Source of the DNA: Sphingomonas sp. GC_Shp_5
GTDB lineage: Bacteria; Pseudomonadota; Alphaproteobacteria; Sphingomonadales; Sphingomonadaceae
Direction: 5' to 3'
DNA length: 64,000 bases
Assembly: GCF_026540855.1 (NCBI RefSeq)
Contig: NZ_JALNUP010000017.1
Coordinates: forward strand, 1-64,000
Shown here: piece after piece, positions 61,059 through 64,000 of the stretch
How positions within the stretch are numbered: position 1 is the first letter of the stretch
How the letters are laid out: each line of letters starts with the position of its first letter
The notes under the pieces: generated by a model
Seen by the model: only the letters and a program-made list of their open reading frames with translations
Database searches by the model: none
Told to the model about the DNA's origin: nothing
Made by a program: the position numbers and the translations under genes

Positions 61059-62294
61059 TCAGGCTGCGGCCGTCGGCGCCGCCGCCGGCGGGACCAGCTC
61101 GTCCGCCCAGGCCTGGAACAGCTGGGCGCGGCGGGCGAGCTGCTCGCTGCGGTCATAGGCCGCGGCGACCTTGTCCTTCGGCGCATGGGCGAGCGCGCGA
61201 TCGATGGCGGTGTGGTCGCCGGAACAGCGCTCGTTGAGGATCGTCGCGAAGGTCGCGCGCCAGCCGTGCGGCACGTGGCGGCCGGCGAAGCCGGCGCGAT
61301 CGTAGAGGCAGCCGATCGCCGCCTCGCCGATCTGCCCGCCGGTGCGGCCGGGGAAGATCAGGTCTTTAACTTTTCCGTCGCCCTCATCTGAGACGCCAGA
61401 AGTTAAAGCGCGAGCGACGCGCAGCAGCTCCACCGCCTGGCGCGACAGCGGCACCGAGTGATCGTTGCGCGCCTCGAGCTTCTTCGCCGCGGCGAGCTTC
61501 ATGCGCGCGGCCGGGATCCGCCATAGCGGCGCGGCACCGTCGAGATCCTCGATCTCCTCCCACCGCGCGCCACGGACGGCCGCCAGGCGCACCGCGGTTA
61601 ACGCCAGGAATCGCGATGCGAGCTTCACCGCCGGCGCGGCGTCGACCAGCTCGGCCGCAGCGAGCAGCTCGCGCGCGCCGTCAATCTCGAGCAGCGCCGG
61701 GTGGTGGCGCGCCGGCGCCGGCGGCATCAGCGCTCGGCCGACGATCGCGGCAGGATCCTGGTCGACCAGGTTCTCGGCCATCGCGAAGCCGAACACGGCC
61801 GAGATCCGCTGGCGGACACGGCGCGCCGTCTCCAGGCTGCCACGCTCCTCGATGACGCGCAGCGCGCTCAGCACCACAGGCACGGTGATCGCCTTGATCG
61901 GCATGGCGCCGATCGCCGGGAAGATGTCGCGCTCGAGGCTGGCGAGAACATCGCCGGCGTGCACGGCGGTCCAGCGCCGGCGCATGTGAGTATGCCAGCG
62001 CCGGGCGATCGCGTCGAAGTGAACTTGCGCAACTTCACGATCCGACACCTTGCGCGGATCCTCGCCGCGATAGAGCCGTTCGCGCACTTCGTCGCATCGG
62101 GCCCGGGCGACGTCCAACGACACTTCGGGAACGGTGCCGAAGGTGAGCAGCTGCTCCTTGCCCTCCCACCGGAAGCGCATGCGGAACGACTTGCGACCGT
62201 TCGGCGCGACGTAGAGGTGCAGGCCGCCCAAGTCGGCGAGCTTGTAAGCGGCCGCGCGCGGCCGCGCGGCTTTCACCGCGGCGTTGGTCAGCAT
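61059..62294 (-). CDS. P4-like tyrosine integrase
   Basis: A 411-residue integrase with the DUF4102 arm-binding domain (LADLGGLHLYVAPNGRKSFRMRFRWEGKEQLLTFG; about 17-85), the core-binding domain (VHFDAIARRWHTHMRRRWT; about 90-190) and the catalytic domain. Arg is in ALTAVRLAAVRGARWEEI, HxxR in VPHGWRATFATIL, and the final His and Tyr in LAHAPKDKVAAAYDRS. The family inserts prophages and islands into tRNA genes. It lies 1.5 kb from the tRNA-Ser gene, on its 5' side. Confidence 0.93.
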   Translation of the reverse strand: MLTNAAVKAARPRAAAYKLADLGGLHLYVAPNGRKSFRMRFRWEGKEQLLTFGTVPEVSLDVARARCDEVRERLYRGEDPRKVSDREVAQVHFDAIARRWHTHMRRRWTAVHAGDVLASLERDIFPAIGAMPIKAITVPVVLSALRVIEERGSLETARRVRQRISAVFGFAMAENLVDQDPAAIVGRALMPPAPARHHPALLEIDGARELLAAAELVDAAPAVKLASRFLALTAVRLAAVRGARWEEIEDLDGAAPLWRIPAARMKLAAAKKLEARNDHSVPLSRQAVELLRVARALTSGVSDEGDGKVKDLIFPGRTGGQIGEAAIGCLYDRAGFAGRHVPHGWRATFATILNERCSGDHTAIDRALAHAPKDKVAAAYDRSEQLARRAQLFQAWADELVPPAAAPTAAA

Positions 62295-62322
62295 ATCAGT
62301 CCTTAAGGAACAGGGGGAAAAG

Positions 62323-62937
62323 ATGGATTGGTTGACCGCTCACCAAGCTCAGCTCTGGAGCTTAGGGACTGTAGTGTTCGCAGCGATTGTCGCCCGCGCG
62401 ATGCGGTTGCGTCCGAGGCTTCGTTATAGCGTCGGCCATTCCTGGAACATGATCGTCGACGAGCCGCTGCTTGACCCGGAGGGACAACAGATCGCTCCGA
62501 AGCAGGTCGTTCGAACTGCATCAATCACCGTCGGCAACTCAGGGCTGCAGGCGGCGAAAGCGGTTGAGATTGCGTTCAATTGGAAGCCGCCAATTTTCAA
62601 CGTTTGGCCGGGACGGAATTACGAAGAACTACCGAGCAGCCAAGGCCGCTTCTCACTGCGCTTCGGCAGTCTAGCCCCCGCGGAACAGATCACGATCCAC
62701 ATCATGTCGATCAACCAGGATCTACCGCTGATTGCGGCCGTCCGCTCCGAGGATAGCGTGGGAAAGCCCGTCACGATGGCACCGCAACGCGTCTGGCCGG
62801 CGTGGGTCGGAGGAGTGACGATCGTTCTCCTACTCTTGGGAGCTGCAGCGGCCGTTTACCTCTCGGCATCCCTTCTGCAGGTAATCGGAAACAGCGACCT
62901 CCCCCGGATCAGCGCCGCCGCGCGCGCCGGCGCATAG
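62323..62937 (+). CDS. Hypothetical membrane protein of the mobile element
   Basis: A 204-residue protein with an N-terminal helix (about 8-25, LWSLGTVVFAAIVARAM) and a C-terminal helix (about 160-188, WVGGVTIVLLLLGAAAAVYLS); the middle reads as a beta-rich soluble domain (ITVGNSGLQAAKAVEIAFNWKPP), compatible with an immunoglobulin-like fold. Similar two-helix proteins occur as prophage cargo. GGGGGAA lies before ATG 62323. Divergent from the integrase. Function unknown. Confidence 0.65.
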   Translation: MDWLTAHQAQLWSLGTVVFAAIVARAMRLRPRLRYSVGHSWNMIVDEPLLDPEGQQIAPKQVVRTASITVGNSGLQAAKAVEIAFNWKPPIFNVWPGRNYEELPSSQGRFSLRFGSLAPAEQITIHIMSINQDLPLIAAVRSEDSVGKPVTMAPQRVWPAWVGGVTIVLLLLGAAAAVYLSASLLQVIGNSDLPRISAAARAGA

Positions 62938-63039
62938 TCCAAGGCGGAGGGGCCCTCCGCCCTCGTCCACGCAAACACCCGGAAAACTGCGCCCTTTGGG
63001 CCGTCGGCCGGTGTGTGATACCCCGACCGGTACCCCTGC

Positions 63040-63837
63040 TCAGCGCGGCTTGTTGCGGATGATCAGCTCGGTGACCTTCGCGCCGGCGCCGGTCGCCTTG
63101 GTACCCAGCGTCCAGGTGGTGTCGGCCTCCTGGATGTCGAACCGGGCAAACGCCTTCCGAACGAACGGCGTGTCGTTGATCGAGATGATGAAGTCGCCGG
63201 CGATCGCCGCCAGCTGATCGGCCATGGCCAAATAATCAGCTCGGCCGAACTCGACACCGTAGCCGGTGGTCTCGTCATAGGGCGGATCGAGGTAGAAGAG
63301 CGCGCCGGCGCGATCGTAGCGGCGGATCACCTCCGCATAGGGCAGCTGCTCGATCTGGACCGGCTCGAGACGCCTGCTGAGCAGCTTCAGCTCCCCGCGA
63401 AGCTTGGCCAGGTTGAAGCGCGACGGCACGCCGGCGCTCACTCCATAGGTCCGGCCGATCACCTTGCCGCCGAACGTCAGGCGCTGGAGGTACAGGAAAC
63501 GGACGGCGCGCTCGATATCGGTGAGCGTGGTCGGATCCACGCGCTTCTGCCGGTCGAACTCCTCACGGCTGGCGCATAGCCAGCGCAGCTCGTCGACGAA
63601 CGGCTCGTAATGCCGGCGCACGACGCGGAACAGATTGGCGACGTCGCCGGACAGGTCGTTGATCACTTCGACGCTCGGCCGGCGCGATCGGCGCAAGAAG
63701 ACGCCGCCCATGCCGACGAAGGGCTCGATGTAGGATTTATGCGGTATCTCATCGATGATCGCGCAGAGACGCGCGACCAGGTTCCGCTTGCCGCCCATAT
63801 ACGGAGCGACGGGGCGGGATACGGGTGAAGGGTGCAT
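63040..63837 (-). CDS. D12-class DNA adenine methyltransferase
   Basis: A 265-residue N6-adenine methylase of the Dam/DpnM type. YMGGKRNLVARL starts it, motif I (FVGMGG, AdoMet binding) is at 40-45, and the catalytic DPPY at 184-187 is followed by DETTGYG. NDLSGDVANLFRVVRRHYEPF and FLYLQRLTFGGK match the D12 family. Such orphan methylases are common in prophages, where they protect DNA against host restriction. It reads toward the integrase end. Confidence 0.93.
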   Translation of the reverse strand: MHPSPVSRPVAPYMGGKRNLVARLCAIIDEIPHKSYIEPFVGMGGVFLRRSRRPSVEVINDLSGDVANLFRVVRRHYEPFVDELRWLCASREEFDRQKRVDPTTLTDIERAVRFLYLQRLTFGGKVIGRTYGVSAGVPSRFNLAKLRGELKLLSRRLEPVQIEQLPYAEVIRRYDRAGALFYLDPPYDETTGYGVEFGRADYLAMADQLAAIAGDFIISINDTPFVRKAFARFDIQEADTTWTLGTKATGAGAKVTELIIRNKPR

Positions 63838-64000
63838 GCTTGGAGTTGGCCTTCATGACGAGGCACGGGCTACGCGCGCCATGATGGCCGCCGATCGACG
63901 CGATCGGCGGAGCCCCGGCCGGTCGGCCGCGGGATGGTGGAGGCGGCGATCGCCGCGAAACTGGTGGAGAGAAGCACTGCGCGGCTGCCCGACCCGACCG
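63838..64000. other. Window edge, nothing callable
   Basis: A minus-strand frame reading ARVARASS before a stop near 63856 stays open to the edge, but its composition gives no recognisable protein. Neither strand shows a ribosome-binding site with a start that belongs to a full gene here. Confidence 0.4.

Noticed and set aside
1..64000. CRISPR arrays, rRNA genes, riboswitches
   Set aside because: No regularly spaced repeats and no rRNA or riboswitch consensus were seen on reading. A covariance-model scan would be needed to exclude small RNAs.

Overview
The window looks like chromosomal DNA of a high-GC alphaproteobacterium of the Sphingomonadales (Sphingomonas/Novosphingobium type). The reasons are the strong GC bias, the STN-type TonB-dependent receptor run by a FecI/FecR pair inside a polysaccharide locus, the many small regulator-plus-oxidoreductase modules, and the DUF3768 and ABC-plus-kinase arrangements. 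This is inferred from gene content; no marker gene is present.

Layout. 0-2.8 kb: tail of an incoming gene, a small secreted cysteine protein, a MarR-GNAT fusion behind a 24-bp operator-like palindrome, and a scar where an IS1182-type transposase fragment abuts a decapitated SDR gene. 2.9-16.4 kb: stacked regulator/oxidoreductase modules (AraC, LysR, TetR, HxlR, LysR facing SDR, NmrA-like, MDR, ABM and GST genes), with one frameshifted GST. 16.6-25.7 kb: a polysaccharide utilisation locus with a CE1-like esterase, sigma factor, anti-sigma factor, STN/TonB receptor, aldose epimerase, GH5-like hydrolase and GH43. 26.4-29.8 kb: an unknown protein and two c-di-GMP enzymes. 30-36.6 kb: a second set of regulator/oxidoreductase modules (TetR/hydrolase, LysR/peroxiredoxin, two GSTs, SDR, GNAT). 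36.8-43.1 kb: an accessory patch with a resolvase remnant, a short tyrosine recombinase, DUF3768, a papain-like peptidase candidate, two membrane proteins, a group II intron on the minus strand and an unknown protein. 43.4-49.6 kb: a histidine kinase/response regulator pair facing a MacAB-like ABC export operon. 49.9-59.5 kb: a defence-type island with a small tyrosine recombinase, then SIR2-like, small middle protein, zinc-hook ABC ATPase and SEFIR genes, ending near a tRNA-Ser(GCU) gene. 59.8-64 kb: a second mobile element with a winged-helix protein, a P4-like integrase, a membrane protein and a D12-class adenine methylase.

The most interesting part is 52.1-58.4 kb. A SIR2-domain effector, a roughly 190-residue middle protein and a Rad50-like ABC ATPase are joined by 4-nt start/stop overlaps, and a SEFIR (TIR-like) protein follows 64 nt later. 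This fits the logic of ABC three-component conflict systems, with a second NAD-linked effector family attached. A second candidate of unknown purpose is the peptidase/membrane cassette at 37.2-40.2 kb.
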